21,904 bases of DNA from Gemmatimonadota bacterium (GTDB taxonomy: Bacteria > Gemmatimonadota > Gemmatimonadetes > Gemmatimonadales > GWC2-71-9), in assembly GCA_016880225.1 (NCBI GenBank), contig JAEHDT010000151.1, positions 1 through 21,904 on the forward strand, given 5' to 3'. The translations under genes were made by a program, and so were the position numbers. The notes beneath the pieces are model-generated. The model was not told where the DNA came from and did no database searches. It saw nothing but the letters and a program-made list of their open reading frames with translations. Below are positions 14,971 through 21,904 of the stretch, in pieces. Each line of letters opens with the position of its first letter. Within the stretch, counting starts at the first letter, position 1.

Positions 14971-16179
14971 TCATTTCAACAGCATGTCGTGCGGCCGCGC
15001 TTGCCCCGTCGGCAGGTGCTCAAAGTCCACGTCGAACTTGGGATCGATCACGAGCCCCGTGGCGGTCACGTCCACGAGCCGCACCGCGTACGGCACCTTG
15101 CCGTCCAGGTTCGAGAGGAGCGAGTTGCTCACGTACAGCCGCTTGTTATCGGGCGTGAGCTTGAGCATCTGCGCTTGCGGGATCGCCACGCTGCTCACGA
15201 GCCTGGGCTGCGTCGGGTCGGCGATGTCGTATTGCTGAACGGCGCCCCCGCCGAACAGCGACACGAACAGGAAGCGGTTGTCGTACGAGATCCGCATGTC
15301 GGCGGGGATGGCATTGTCGGCGAGCTTGATCACGCGGGTGAAGGCGAGCGTGCCGTCGGTCCCCACCTGCCAGTGCCACACACTGTTACCGAAGGCGCAG
15401 TTGATGAATCCGCCGCGCGCCGTGGCGCCGTGCAGCCAGCGCACCTCGAGCGGCGCTTTGTCGAGGTGGACCACCTGGAGGACCTTGCCGGTCTTGTAGT
15501 CCCACGCCACCACCTCGTCTCCCACCTGGTCCATCGGCGTGTTGCCGGCCTTGACCGCGTGGGGATGCGCCCAGCTCGACGTGACGATCCGGTTCAGCTC
15601 CGGCTTGATCCCGACGTCGTACATGAAGTTCGGGGCCGGCAGCGCCTTCAGGAAGTTCCCATCGTTGTCGAGCTGCACCAGTGCGCCGGGGGCGCCGCCG
15701 GCCTTCGAGCCGAGCATCGCGATCGTGACGCCGCCGGGCACCGCGTAGAAGGTGTGCGGCCCCGAGTAACCGGTGCTGGCCGCGAGATCGGGCACCGTCT
15801 TCAGGAGCTTGGGATGCTTCGGATCGGTCGCGACGTCGTAGATGAACAACCGGTTCGAGAACAGGCCGCCCGCGAAGATACGGTCAGCGTTGACGGTGTA
15901 GCCGAAGTGGTGCGCTTCGTTGGCGGGCGCCGAGGTCGGCGTGGTCGCGATGATCTTTCCGTAGGTCTGCGACTTGGGATCGGCGTCGATCGTCGTCAGG
16001 AAGTCGGGGTCCTTCTGATCCGCGTCGCTGGTCCAGACGTACAGCACGGACTCGTGCCGGTCGGCCGGGAGCCCGTGGACGAACACCGATTCGTCCTCGG
16101 GCCCCCGGGGGGCGGAGGGAGCGGGGACCACCGCCGCCGGCAGGGCGGCGCAGAGCAATAGCAGGGCGGTGCGCTTCAC
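14971..16179 (-). CDS. SBP56 family / selenium-binding protein, methanethiol-oxidase-like, exported
   Basis: A 402-residue protein with a signal peptide (ALLLLCAALPAAVVPAPSA), starting at GTG 16179 behind a good GGAGGAG site. It is a beta-propeller with the conserved elements of the SBP56 family: NEAHHFGYT, GPHTFYAVPGG, SSWAHPHAV, and a terminal RPHDMLL. The His-rich elements correspond to the copper-binding sites of bacterial methanethiol oxidase. That enzyme converts methanethiol to formaldehyde, hydrogen sulfide and hydrogen peroxide in the periplasm. The canonical N-terminal Cys motif of the human selenium-binding protein is not seen. It is convergent with the cytochrome operon and divergent from the molybdenum hydroxylase operon. 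Family membership is quite sure; substrate is inferred from the bacterial enzymes. Confidence 0.85.
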   Translation of the reverse strand: MKRTALLLLCAALPAAVVPAPSAPRGPEDESVFVHGLPADRHESVLYVWTSDADQKDPDFLTTIDADPKSQTYGKIIATTPTSAPANEAHHFGYTVNADRIFAGGLFSNRLFIYDVATDPKHPKLLKTVPDLAASTGYSGPHTFYAVPGGVTIAMLGSKAGGAPGALVQLDNDGNFLKALPAPNFMYDVGIKPELNRIVTSSWAHPHAVKAGNTPMDQVGDEVVAWDYKTGKVLQVVHLDKAPLEVRWLHGATARGGFINCAFGNSVWHWQVGTDGTLAFTRVIKLADNAIPADMRISYDNRFLFVSLFGGGAVQQYDIADPTQPRLVSSVAIPQAQMLKLTPDNKRLYVSNSLLSNLDGKVPYAVRLVDVTATGLVIDPKFDVDFEHLPTGQARPHDMLLK

Positions 16180-16494
16180 GATTCATCTCCTCCTTCATGA
16201 ATGGCCCACAAGACGAAGCCGGCCGTGCTCGCTGGGAGCGCGGCCGGCGGGGGAAAAACGCGAGGCCTGGTGGCTTGCTACTCGAATCCGCGGACGCTCG
16301 CAGCCGTGTCGCTCCCGGTAACAGGGGGGCGACAACAACAGCCGAGCGCGGCAAGGCCGGACAGCATTAGATGGGAAGCTAGCGAGGGGCCTGCGGCGGG
16401 CAAGTGAGGGTCGTTGGGCTCCTCGCGGGGCGCGAACATTGCGGGGCCCGGTGCGGGCCGCATATTACCCCGCCTACCCATCGTGAGCGGCAGC
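16180..16494. promoter_or_regulatory. divergent intergenic region between the SBP56-like gene and the molybdenum hydroxylase operon
   Basis: A 315-bp gap with no protein-like frame. It must contain the promoters of both flanking genes. A GGAGGAG-type ribosome binding site for the minus-strand gene lies close to its left end. I recognise no riboswitch, no clear -35/-10 pair and no operator beyond the GC-rich hairpin listed separately. Confidence 0.5.
16218..16248 (-). promoter_or_regulatory. GC-rich hairpin in the leader of the SBP56-like gene
   Basis: GCCGGCCG and its exact complement CGGCCGGC are separated by 15 bases, about 40 bases upstream of the SBP56-like start codon. On the minus strand it is followed by TTCGTCTTGT, only moderately U-rich. 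It could be an attenuator, an mRNA stabiliser or an operator; none is demonstrated. Confidence 0.4.
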
Positions 16495-16959
16495 ATGAAA
16501 CGCCCCATCACCCTCAACGTGAACGGCGTGGCGCGGACGACCGAAGTGGAGCCACGCGCCCTGCTCGCCCACGTGCTGCGCGACCAGCTCGATCTCACGG
16601 GCACCCATATCGGCTGCGACACGAGCCAGTGCGGCGCCTGCACGGTTCACCTGGACGGCCGGGCCGTGAAGAGCTGCACGGTGCTCGCCGTCCAGGCCGA
16701 GGGTCGCGCGATCACCACCATCGAGGGGCTCACCCCGAAGGGCGGGTTGCACCCGCTGCAGCGGGCGTTTTGGGAGAAGCACGGCCTGCAGTGCGGCTTC
16801 TGCACTCCCGGGATGATCATGACCGCGGCCGACCTGCTGGCCCACAATCCGAAGCCCAGCGAGGCGGAGATCCGGCACGCGCTCGAAGGCAATCTGTGCC
16901 GCTGCACCGGCTATCAGAACATCGTCGCCGCCATCCAAACCGCGGCCGCCGGGCGCTAG
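16495..16959 (+). CDS. coxS: molybdenum hydroxylase small subunit, two [2Fe-2S] clusters (CoxS-like)
   Basis: A 154-residue cytosolic iron-sulfur subunit. The plant-type [2Fe-2S] motif has Cys41, Cys46, Cys49 and Cys61. The second helical [2Fe-2S] domain has Cys100, Cys103, Cys135 and Cys137 (CGFC and CRC). This is the full-length architecture of CoxS and similar small subunits, which pass electrons from the Mo active site to FAD. I chose ATG at 16495 because it starts the beta-grasp strand directly; the open frame upstream to 16414 is not protein-like. It is first in the operon and ends 9 bp before the large subunit. Confidence 0.93.
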   Translation: MKRPITLNVNGVARTTEVEPRALLAHVLRDQLDLTGTHIGCDTSQCGACTVHLDGRAVKSCTVLAVQAEGRAITTIEGLTPKGGLHPLQRAFWEKHGLQCGFCTPGMIMTAADLLAHNPKPSEAEIRHALEGNLCRCTGYQNIVAAIQTAAAGR

Positions 16960-16963
16960 GAGG
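16958..16963 (+). promoter_or_regulatory. ribosome binding site of the large subunit
   Basis: A consensus AGGAGG overlaps the TAG stop of the small-subunit gene and lies five bases before the ATG at 16969. Confidence 0.75.
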
Positions 16964-16968
16964 CTCTC

Positions 16969-19323
16969 ATGGCAACCCTCTTCGGCTCAGGGATCAAGCG
17001 GCGCGAGGACCCCCGGCTCATCACCGGCACGGCCACGTACACCGACGACGTGAAGCTGCCGGGACTGCTGTACGCGGCGGTGCTGCGCTCGAGCTACGCG
17101 CACGCGAAACTCACGAGCGTGGACGTCGCCAGGGCGAAGCGGGCGCCGGGTGTCGTCGCCGTGTACACGGGCGCCGACCTGAAGGACAAGCTGAACACCG
17201 TCCCGTGCGCCTGGAACGTGCCGAACTGCGATCTCAAGGTCCCGCCGCATCCCGTGCTCGCCACGGACAAGGTGCGCTACGCGGGCGACGGCATCGCCAT
17301 GGTCGTGGCCGAGTCGCGCGCCGCGGCGCGGGACGCGCTCGACCTGATCGACGTGGACTACGCCGCGCTCGACGCGGTCGTGGACCCCGAAAAGGCGACG
17401 CAGAAGGGCGCGCCGCAGCTGCACGCCGACGTGCCGGGCAACGTCGCCTTCACCTGGAAGGTGGCGGGCGGCGACGCCGCCAAGGCGTTCGCGGAGGCGG
17501 CCGTCACGGTGGAGCAGCGGATCCTGCACAACCGGCTGCTGCCTACGGCCATGGAGGCGCGTGCCGCATGCGCCAGCTACAATCCCGGCACCGGCCAGCT
17601 CACCTGCTGGGTCACGAGCCAGAACCCGCACATCCATCGGTTCCTGCTGTCGGTGATGACCAAGCTTCCGGAACACCGCATCCGCGTGATCGCGCCCGAG
17701 GTGGGTGGCGGGTTCGGCAGCAAGATCCCGGGGTACCCGGACGAGGCGCTCGTGTGCTTCGCCTCGATGGACCTGGGGCGTCCCGTGAAGTGGACCGAGG
17801 ACCGCTCGGAGAACTACAAGGTCACGATCCACGGCCGCGACCACGTGGAATACGTGTCGCTGTGCGGCACCAAGGACGGGAAGATCACGGGGCTCCGCAC
17901 GCGGGTGTACGCCGGGCTCGGCGGCTACGCCTCCACGGCGGCCCCGGGGATCCCCACCATCCTCCACGGGCTGATCCTCTCGGGGCCATACACCATCCCC
18001 AACATCGACGTCACCGTGTACGGCGTGTATACCACCACCACGCCGGTGGACGCCTATCGCGGTGCGGGCCGCCCCGAAGCCACGTTCTTGCTCGAGCGGA
18101 TGATCGACCTCTACGCCCGCAAGATCGGGATCGATCCGGTCGAGGTGCGTCGCAAGAACCTGATTCCCAAGGACAAGTTCCCCTACACCGTCGCCACCGG
18201 CCTCACCTACGACTCGGGAAACTATCAGGGCGCGCTCGACAAGGCGCTGTCGCTCGTTGACTACAAGAAGTTCCGCGCCGAGCAGGCCAAGGCGCGGAAG
18301 GAAGGCCGCTACCTGGGGATCGGCGTCACCACCTACTGCGAGGTCTGCGGGCTCGGTCCCTCGCAGGTGGCGGGCGCCGTCGGGTTCGGCGGCGGGCTGT
18401 ACGACTCGGCGCTGGTGCGCGTCTATCCCACCGGCGTGGTGCGGGCCTACATCGGCGCCAAGCCGCACGGCCAGGGAGAAGAAACCACCTTCGCGCAGAT
18501 CGTGGCGGACGAGTTCGGCGTCCCGGTCGAGAACGTCGAGGTGGTAGCGGGCGATACCGAGACGACGCCCCAGGGGTGGGGCACCTATGGCAGCCGCACC
18601 ACCGCGGTGTGCGGCAGCGCCGTCAAGGTCGCGGCGCAGCGCGTGAAGGAGAAGGCGAAGAAGATCGCGGCGCACCTGCTCGAGGCGAGCGAGGCCGACC
18701 TCGAGTGGAAGGATGGCAAGTTCTCGGTGAAGGGCTCACCCGACAAGGGCAAGAGCTTCGCCGAGCTGGCCCTCATGGCCAACGTCGCCTGGAACATGCC
18801 GACTGGGGTGGAGCCGGGGCTTGAGGCGACGGCGTTCTTCGACCCGTCGAACTTCGTGTATCCCTTCGGCACGCACGCCTGCACCGTCGAGGTGGACCCC
18901 GAGACGGGCGAGACGAAGATCCTGCGCTACGTGGCGGTGGATGATTGCGGCCCGCAGATCAACCCCATGATCGTGCAAGGCCAGGTGCACGGCGGCGTGA
19001 TCCAGGGGATCGGCGAGGCGCTGCAGGAAATGGCGGTGTACGACGAGGACGGCCAGCTACTCACCGGCACCATGATGGACTACGCGATTCCCAGGGCGTC
19101 GCAGATGCCGAACGTCGAGACGGCGCACACCGTCACGCCGTCGCCCGTCAACCCGCTGGGCGTGAAGGGCGTAGGGGAGACGGGGACGATCGCCTCCGTG
19201 CCTACGCTCGTGAACGCCGTATGCGACGCGCTCGCGCCGCTCGGTGTCACGCACATCGACAAGCCGCTCACCCCCGCCCGCGTGTGGGCCGCGATCCAGC
19301 AGGCGAAGGGAGGCAAGCGATGA
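16969..19323 (+). CDS. molybdenum hydroxylase large subunit, form II CO-dehydrogenase-like (CoxL-like)
   Basis: A 784-residue catalytic subunit of the xanthine oxidase family. The active-site loop reads AYRGAGR at 362-368. This is the form II signature, not the AYxCSFR of proven aerobic CO dehydrogenases, whose Cys carries the Mo-S-Cu site. GGGFG at 246-250 contacts the molybdopterin cytosine dinucleotide, and GVGETG carries the catalytic Glu737. A HGQGEET element matches the substrate-channel region of the family. The subunits expected in one complex (small, large, medium) are encoded consecutively with 9 and -4 bp spacing. CO oxidation at physiological levels is unproven for form II proteins, and an aromatic, purine or aldehyde substrate is equally possible. 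Confidence is high for the family and low for the substrate. Confidence 0.9.
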   Translation: MATLFGSGIKRREDPRLITGTATYTDDVKLPGLLYAAVLRSSYAHAKLTSVDVARAKRAPGVVAVYTGADLKDKLNTVPCAWNVPNCDLKVPPHPVLATDKVRYAGDGIAMVVAESRAAARDALDLIDVDYAALDAVVDPEKATQKGAPQLHADVPGNVAFTWKVAGGDAAKAFAEAAVTVEQRILHNRLLPTAMEARAACASYNPGTGQLTCWVTSQNPHIHRFLLSVMTKLPEHRIRVIAPEVGGGFGSKIPGYPDEALVCFASMDLGRPVKWTEDRSENYKVTIHGRDHVEYVSLCGTKDGKITGLRTRVYAGLGGYASTAAPGIPTILHGLILSGPYTIPNIDVTVYGVYTTTTPVDAYRGAGRPEATFLLERMIDLYARKIGIDPVEVRRKNLIPKDKFPYTVATGLTYDSGNYQGALDKALSLVDYKKFRAEQAKARKEGRYLGIGVTTYCEVCGLGPSQVAGAVGFGGGLYDSALVRVYPTGVVRAYIGAKPHGQGEETTFAQIVADEFGVPVENVEVVAGDTETTPQGWGTYGSRTTAVCGSAVKVAAQRVKEKAKKIAAHLLEASEADLEWKDGKFSVKGSPDKGKSFAELALMANVAWNMPTGVEPGLEATAFFDPSNFVYPFGTHACTVEVDPETGETKILRYVAVDDCGPQINPMIVQGQVHGGVIQGIGEALQEMAVYDEDGQLLTGTMMDYAIPRASQMPNVETAHTVTPSPVNPLGVKGVGETGTIASVPTLVNAVCDALAPLGVTHIDKPLTPARVWAAIQQAKGGKR

Positions 19324-20168
19324 TCCCGACCTCCTTCGAGTACGTGCGCGCCAAGAACCTGAGCGATGCGTTCAAGCTGCTGGGGAAGCACGCCAAGGTC
19401 ATCGCCGGCGGGCACAGCTTGCTGCCGCTGCTCCGGTTCCGGCTGGCGCAGCCGGACACCCTGATCGACATCGGGCAGCTGCCACAGCTCAAAGGAATCA
19501 AGAAAGCGGGCGGCGGCATGAAGATCGGCGCCGCGACGACGTATCGCGAGCTGCTCGAGTCCAAGGAGCTGAAGGCGCTGTATCCGCTCATCGCCGAGGT
19601 GACCGAGCACATCGGCGACCTCCAGGTCCGGAACGCGGGGACCATCGGCGGCGGCCTCGCGCACGCCGACCCGGCGGCCGACATGCCGCCGGTGATGCTC
19701 GTGCTCGATGCCGCCTTCCTGCTGCAGTCGAAGGCGGGCAAGCGCACCGTGTCCGCGCGGAAGTTCTTCAAGGGACCGTTCACGACGGCGTTGAAGCCCA
19801 ACGAGCTGCTCACCGAGATCCAGCTGCCCGCGCCGCCGAAGCGCACGGGGATGGCGTACGCGAGCTTCGAGCAGGCGGCCTCGGGATACGCGTTGGCCGG
19901 CGCCGCCGCCCTGATCGCGGTCGCCAATGGGATGATCACGCGCGCCGAGCTCGCGTTCACGGGCCTCGCCGACACGCCGTTCCTGGCGCCGGCTGCGGCG
20001 AAGCTCGTGGGCACGGCGGGAGACGAGTTGATCTCACAGGTGGCCGCCGCGGCGGTCGCCGGCGTGGAAGCGAACGACGACATCCACGCGAACCCCGTCT
20101 ACCGGGCGCATCTCGCCACCGTGGCGGCGCGGCGCGCGCTCACGACGGCACTGGGGCGGGCGAGGTAA
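19320..20168 (+). CDS. coxM: molybdenum hydroxylase medium subunit, FAD-binding (CoxM-like)
   Basis: A 282-residue flavoprotein subunit. The two FAD pyrophosphate-binding motifs of the CoxM family are present: AGGHSLLP at 29-36 and TIGGGLAHADPA at 108-119. The C-terminal CO_deh_flav_C domain follows. It starts at ATG 19320 inside the stop of the large subunit (ATGA), with GGGAGG six bases upstream. It takes electrons from the [2Fe-2S] subunit and delivers them to quinone or another acceptor. It overlaps the next gene (TAATG). Confidence 0.93.
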   Translation: MIPTSFEYVRAKNLSDAFKLLGKHAKVIAGGHSLLPLLRFRLAQPDTLIDIGQLPQLKGIKKAGGGMKIGAATTYRELLESKELKALYPLIAEVTEHIGDLQVRNAGTIGGGLAHADPAADMPPVMLVLDAAFLLQSKAGKRTVSARKFFKGPFTTALKPNELLTEIQLPAPPKRTGMAYASFEQAASGYALAGAAALIAVANGMITRAELAFTGLADTPFLAPAAAKLVGTAGDELISQVAAAAVAGVEANDDIHANPVYRAHLATVAARRALTTALGRAR

Positions 20169-20623
20169 TGCGCCTCGAGTTCTCCGGCTCTCCCGAGATC
20201 GCGGCGTCGCCCGAGCAGATCTGGGAACGCCTCCTCGACCCCAACTTCGTGGCGTCGGTGGCGCCGGGCGTGGAGTCGGTCGAGACGGTGGACGAGCGGC
20301 ACTACCGGGTGGTGTCGGAAGTCGGCGTCGGGAGCGTGCGCATGCGGTTCCAGCTCGACGTCGAGCTGTCGGAGGTCGTGCCTCCGAAGAGCCTCAAGCT
20401 CTCGGCGCGGGGCCGGGCTCCCGGGTCCAACATCGAGGTGAACTTCGCCCTCGAGATCGAGCACGTCGCGCCCAGCCACCCCCGGCTCAAGTGGGGGGCG
20501 ACATCCGAAGTGCGGGGCACGGTGGCGAGCGTCGGCGCCCGCCTGCTCAAGGGCACCGCCAAAAAGCTCACGGAGAGCTTCTGGGACCGGTTCGCGGAGC
20601 GCGTGGTACAGGCGTCCAAGTAG
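20168..20623 (+). CDS. coxG: CoxG-like SRPBCC protein
   Basis: A 151-residue protein of the START/SRPBCC fold. It has an N-terminal strand with F-S-G-S-P-E-I, the P-E-Q-I-W-E-R-L-L-D-P helix, and V-A-P-G-V-E in the usual place of CoxG (carbon monoxide dehydrogenase subunit G). In Oligotropha CoxG recruits the CO dehydrogenase to the cytoplasmic membrane. Here the C-terminus ends at about residue 151 and lacks the hydrophobic membrane tail of some CoxG proteins, so membrane attachment may be through other contacts. The start overlaps the CoxM stop. Confidence 0.88.
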   Translation: MRLEFSGSPEIAASPEQIWERLLDPNFVASVAPGVESVETVDERHYRVVSEVGVGSVRMRFQLDVELSEVVPPKSLKLSARGRAPGSNIEVNFALEIEHVAPSHPRLKWGATSEVRGTVASVGARLLKGTAKKLTESFWDRFAERVVQASK

Positions 20624-20633
20624 ATTGCGGGCG

Positions 20634-21539
20634 ATGGACACGCGCCGGCTCGAATCGATCGACTCCGTACAAGCCGCTTTCGCCCGGGAGCACTACGTCG
20701 CCGACCGTGACCTCGCCACGGCGGTGTATCTCTCCCTGGCTCTCGACCGTCCCCTGCTGCTCGAGGGCGAAGCCGGCGTGGGGAAGACCGAAGTGGGGCG
20801 CACCCTCGCGGCGGTCCTGAAGACCGACCTGATCCGCCTGCAGTGCTACGAAGGGCTCGACGTCAACACCGCCGTGTACGAGTGGGACTATCCGCGCCAG
20901 ATGCTCGAGATCCGGCTGCTCGAGGCGCGCGGGGAGGCCAAGCAGGCGGCCACCAAGGACATCTTCTCCCGGGAGTTTCTCATCCGGCGACCGCTGCTCG
21001 CCGCGCTCGAGAACTCGCGGCCCGAGCCGCCGGTCTTGTTGATTGACGAGATCGACCGGGCGGACGAGGAGTTCGAGGCATATCTGCTCGAAGTGCTCGC
21101 CGACTTCGCGATCACGATCCCGGAGATCGGAACCATCAAAGCCGAACGGCCGCCGCACGTGATCATCACCAGCAACCGTACGCGCGAAGTACACGACGCG
21201 CTCAAGCGGCGCTGCCTGTATCACTGGATCGACTATCCCACCCCGGAGCGCGAGCTGGCGATTCTCGAGCAGCGCCGGCCCGCCTTGTCCCAGACCCTCG
21301 CCGCCGAGGTGGTGGCATTCGTGCAGCGGCTGCGCTCGGCCGATCTGACCAAGGTTCCCGGGATCGCGGAGACGATCGACTGGGCGGCCGCGCTCGAGGC
21401 GCTCGGCGCAAAGCGGCTCGACGCGGAGCAGGTGGAACGGACGCTCGGGGCGCTGCTCAAGTACCAGGAAGACGTGGCGGCGCTGAAGGGCGGCGCCGCG
21501 GCAAAGCTCGTGGGCGAGGTGCGGGCGGTGACCCGATGA
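20634..21539 (+). CDS. coxD: MoxR-type AAA+ ATPase (CoxD-like)
   Basis: A 301-residue AAA+ ATPase. Walker A is GEAGVGKTE at 45-53, Walker B VLLIDEID at 134-141, sensor 1 ITSN at 178-181, and KRRC at 191-194 matches the MoxR arginine-finger region. In the CO dehydrogenase cluster, CoxD with the von Willebrand partner CoxE helps sulfurate and metallate the Mo active site. The ATG at 20634 is preferred over a TTG nine bases upstream. It overlaps the next gene (ATGA), and the pairing with a CoxE-like protein supports the chaperone role over a general MoxR one. Confidence 0.9.
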   Translation: MDTRRLESIDSVQAAFAREHYVADRDLATAVYLSLALDRPLLLEGEAGVGKTEVGRTLAAVLKTDLIRLQCYEGLDVNTAVYEWDYPRQMLEIRLLEARGEAKQAATKDIFSREFLIRRPLLAALENSRPEPPVLLIDEIDRADEEFEAYLLEVLADFAITIPEIGTIKAERPPHVIITSNRTREVHDALKRRCLYHWIDYPTPERELAILEQRRPALSQTLAAEVVAFVQRLRSADLTKVPGIAETIDWAAALEALGAKRLDAEQVERTLGALLKYQEDVAALKGGAAAKLVGEVRAVTR

Positions 21540-21904
21540 CCTCCGGCAACGCGGTTCCCGGCAACATCCTTCTTATCGGCAACGTGGTTCTCTTCGGCCG
21601 AATGCTCAGGCACGCCGGGCTATCGATTGACGCCGACCAGACCCGCCGCTTCGCCGACGTGCTCGCGCTCCTCGGCTTCGATCGCCGCGGGGATGTGAAG
21701 GCGGCCGGGCGGGCGGTGTTCGTGCGGCGGCGCGAGGAGCGCGCGGTGTACGACGCGGCGTTCGATCTCTTTTGGCGCCGCAGCACCGCCCTGGGCGCCG
21801 CGTCCGGCGACCTGCCGCGCCTGCGCCAGCAGCAGGGCCGCCGCGCCGACGTGAGCCTCGGCCCCGACGCGCCACCGGGCGTCGACGTGACCGACGCGGT
21901 GGAC
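21536..21904 (+). CDS. coxE: CoxE-like VWA-domain protein, N-terminal part (truncated by window)
   Basis: The 123 visible residues begin at ATG 21536 within the CoxD stop. The segment FGRMLRHAGLSI is the usual CoxE N-terminal helix, followed by FDLFWRR. The von Willebrand A domain with its MIDAS motif lies beyond the right edge and cannot be checked. In other organisms CoxE works with CoxD in maturing the Mo-containing large subunit. The first 16 residues contain a small GN-(A/V)-V repeat, so the true start could be slightly later. Confidence 0.75.
   Translation, partial: MTSGNAVPGNILLIGNVVLFGRMLRHAGLSIDADQTRRFADVLALLGFDRRGDVKAAGRAVFVRRREERAVYDAAFDLFWRRSTALGAASGDLPRLRQQQGRRADVSLGPDAPPGVDVTDAVD

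Noticed and set aside
16218..16248. Possible riboswitch in the intergenic region
   Set aside because: Only a simple hairpin is visible; no Moco, cobalamin, SAM or other riboswitch consensus is recognised.
16404..18260. Plus-strand open frame of 618 codons overlapping CoxS and CoxL
   Set aside because: It is in another frame of two clear genes and contains no recognisable motif.
1..21904. tRNA, rRNA, insertion sequences, phage or attachment sites
   Set aside because: No such sequences were seen; codon and base composition look uniform across the window.

Overview
The window is very GC-rich diderm bacterial DNA with short gaps, GTG starts and many 1-8 bp gene overlaps. Signal peptides, outer-membrane beta-barrels ending in Trp/Tyr-Arg-Phe, and abundant multiheme cytochromes point to a soil, sediment or subsurface bacterium. 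The style fits Gemmatimonadota or a similar high-GC phylum, but there is no rRNA or marker gene, so this placement is a guess.

Layout. (1) 1-1719, minus strand: an exported protein with CotH/HipA-kinase-like motifs, followed 4 bp later by a CYTH-domain protein that runs off the left edge. (2) 1793-2908, plus: an ion channel. (3) 2929-5007, minus: a HAD phosphatase, and upstream of it a membrane-anchored ferredoxin/FAD/NAD(P) oxidoreductase. (4) 5222-14891, plus: six tightly packed genes, closed by a strong hairpin at 14894-14929. They are a diheme b-type membrane cytochrome, a 19-heme c-type cytochrome with a 20th broken site, a 24-heme cytochrome, an outer-membrane barrel, a 16-heme cytochrome and a second barrel. 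(5) 14971-16179, minus: a periplasmic SBP56/methanethiol-oxidase-like protein. (6) 16495-21904, plus: a form II CO-dehydrogenase-like molybdenum hydroxylase operon in the order S-L-M-G-D-E, truncated at the right edge.

The standout is region 4. It has the parts expected of a complete route for electrons from the quinone pool across periplasm and outer membrane: an inner-membrane b-cytochrome, a large soluble multiheme protein, and two cytochrome-plus-barrel modules. The modules are paralogous. Their cytochromes share a seven-heme N-terminal head and differ in the number of three-heme tandem units behind it. Their barrels share a small N-terminal domain with an invariant His-x-x-Ser-Cys motif, present twice in one barrel and once in the other. 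None of the proteins is recognisable to me as MtrABC, PioAB or the Geobacter conduits. I propose an undescribed porin-cytochrome type extracellular electron transfer system. The divergent ferredoxin/flavoprotein could feed it, with one of its two Fe-S motifs carrying His in place of Cys. Direction of electron flow and the terminal partner cannot be read from sequence.
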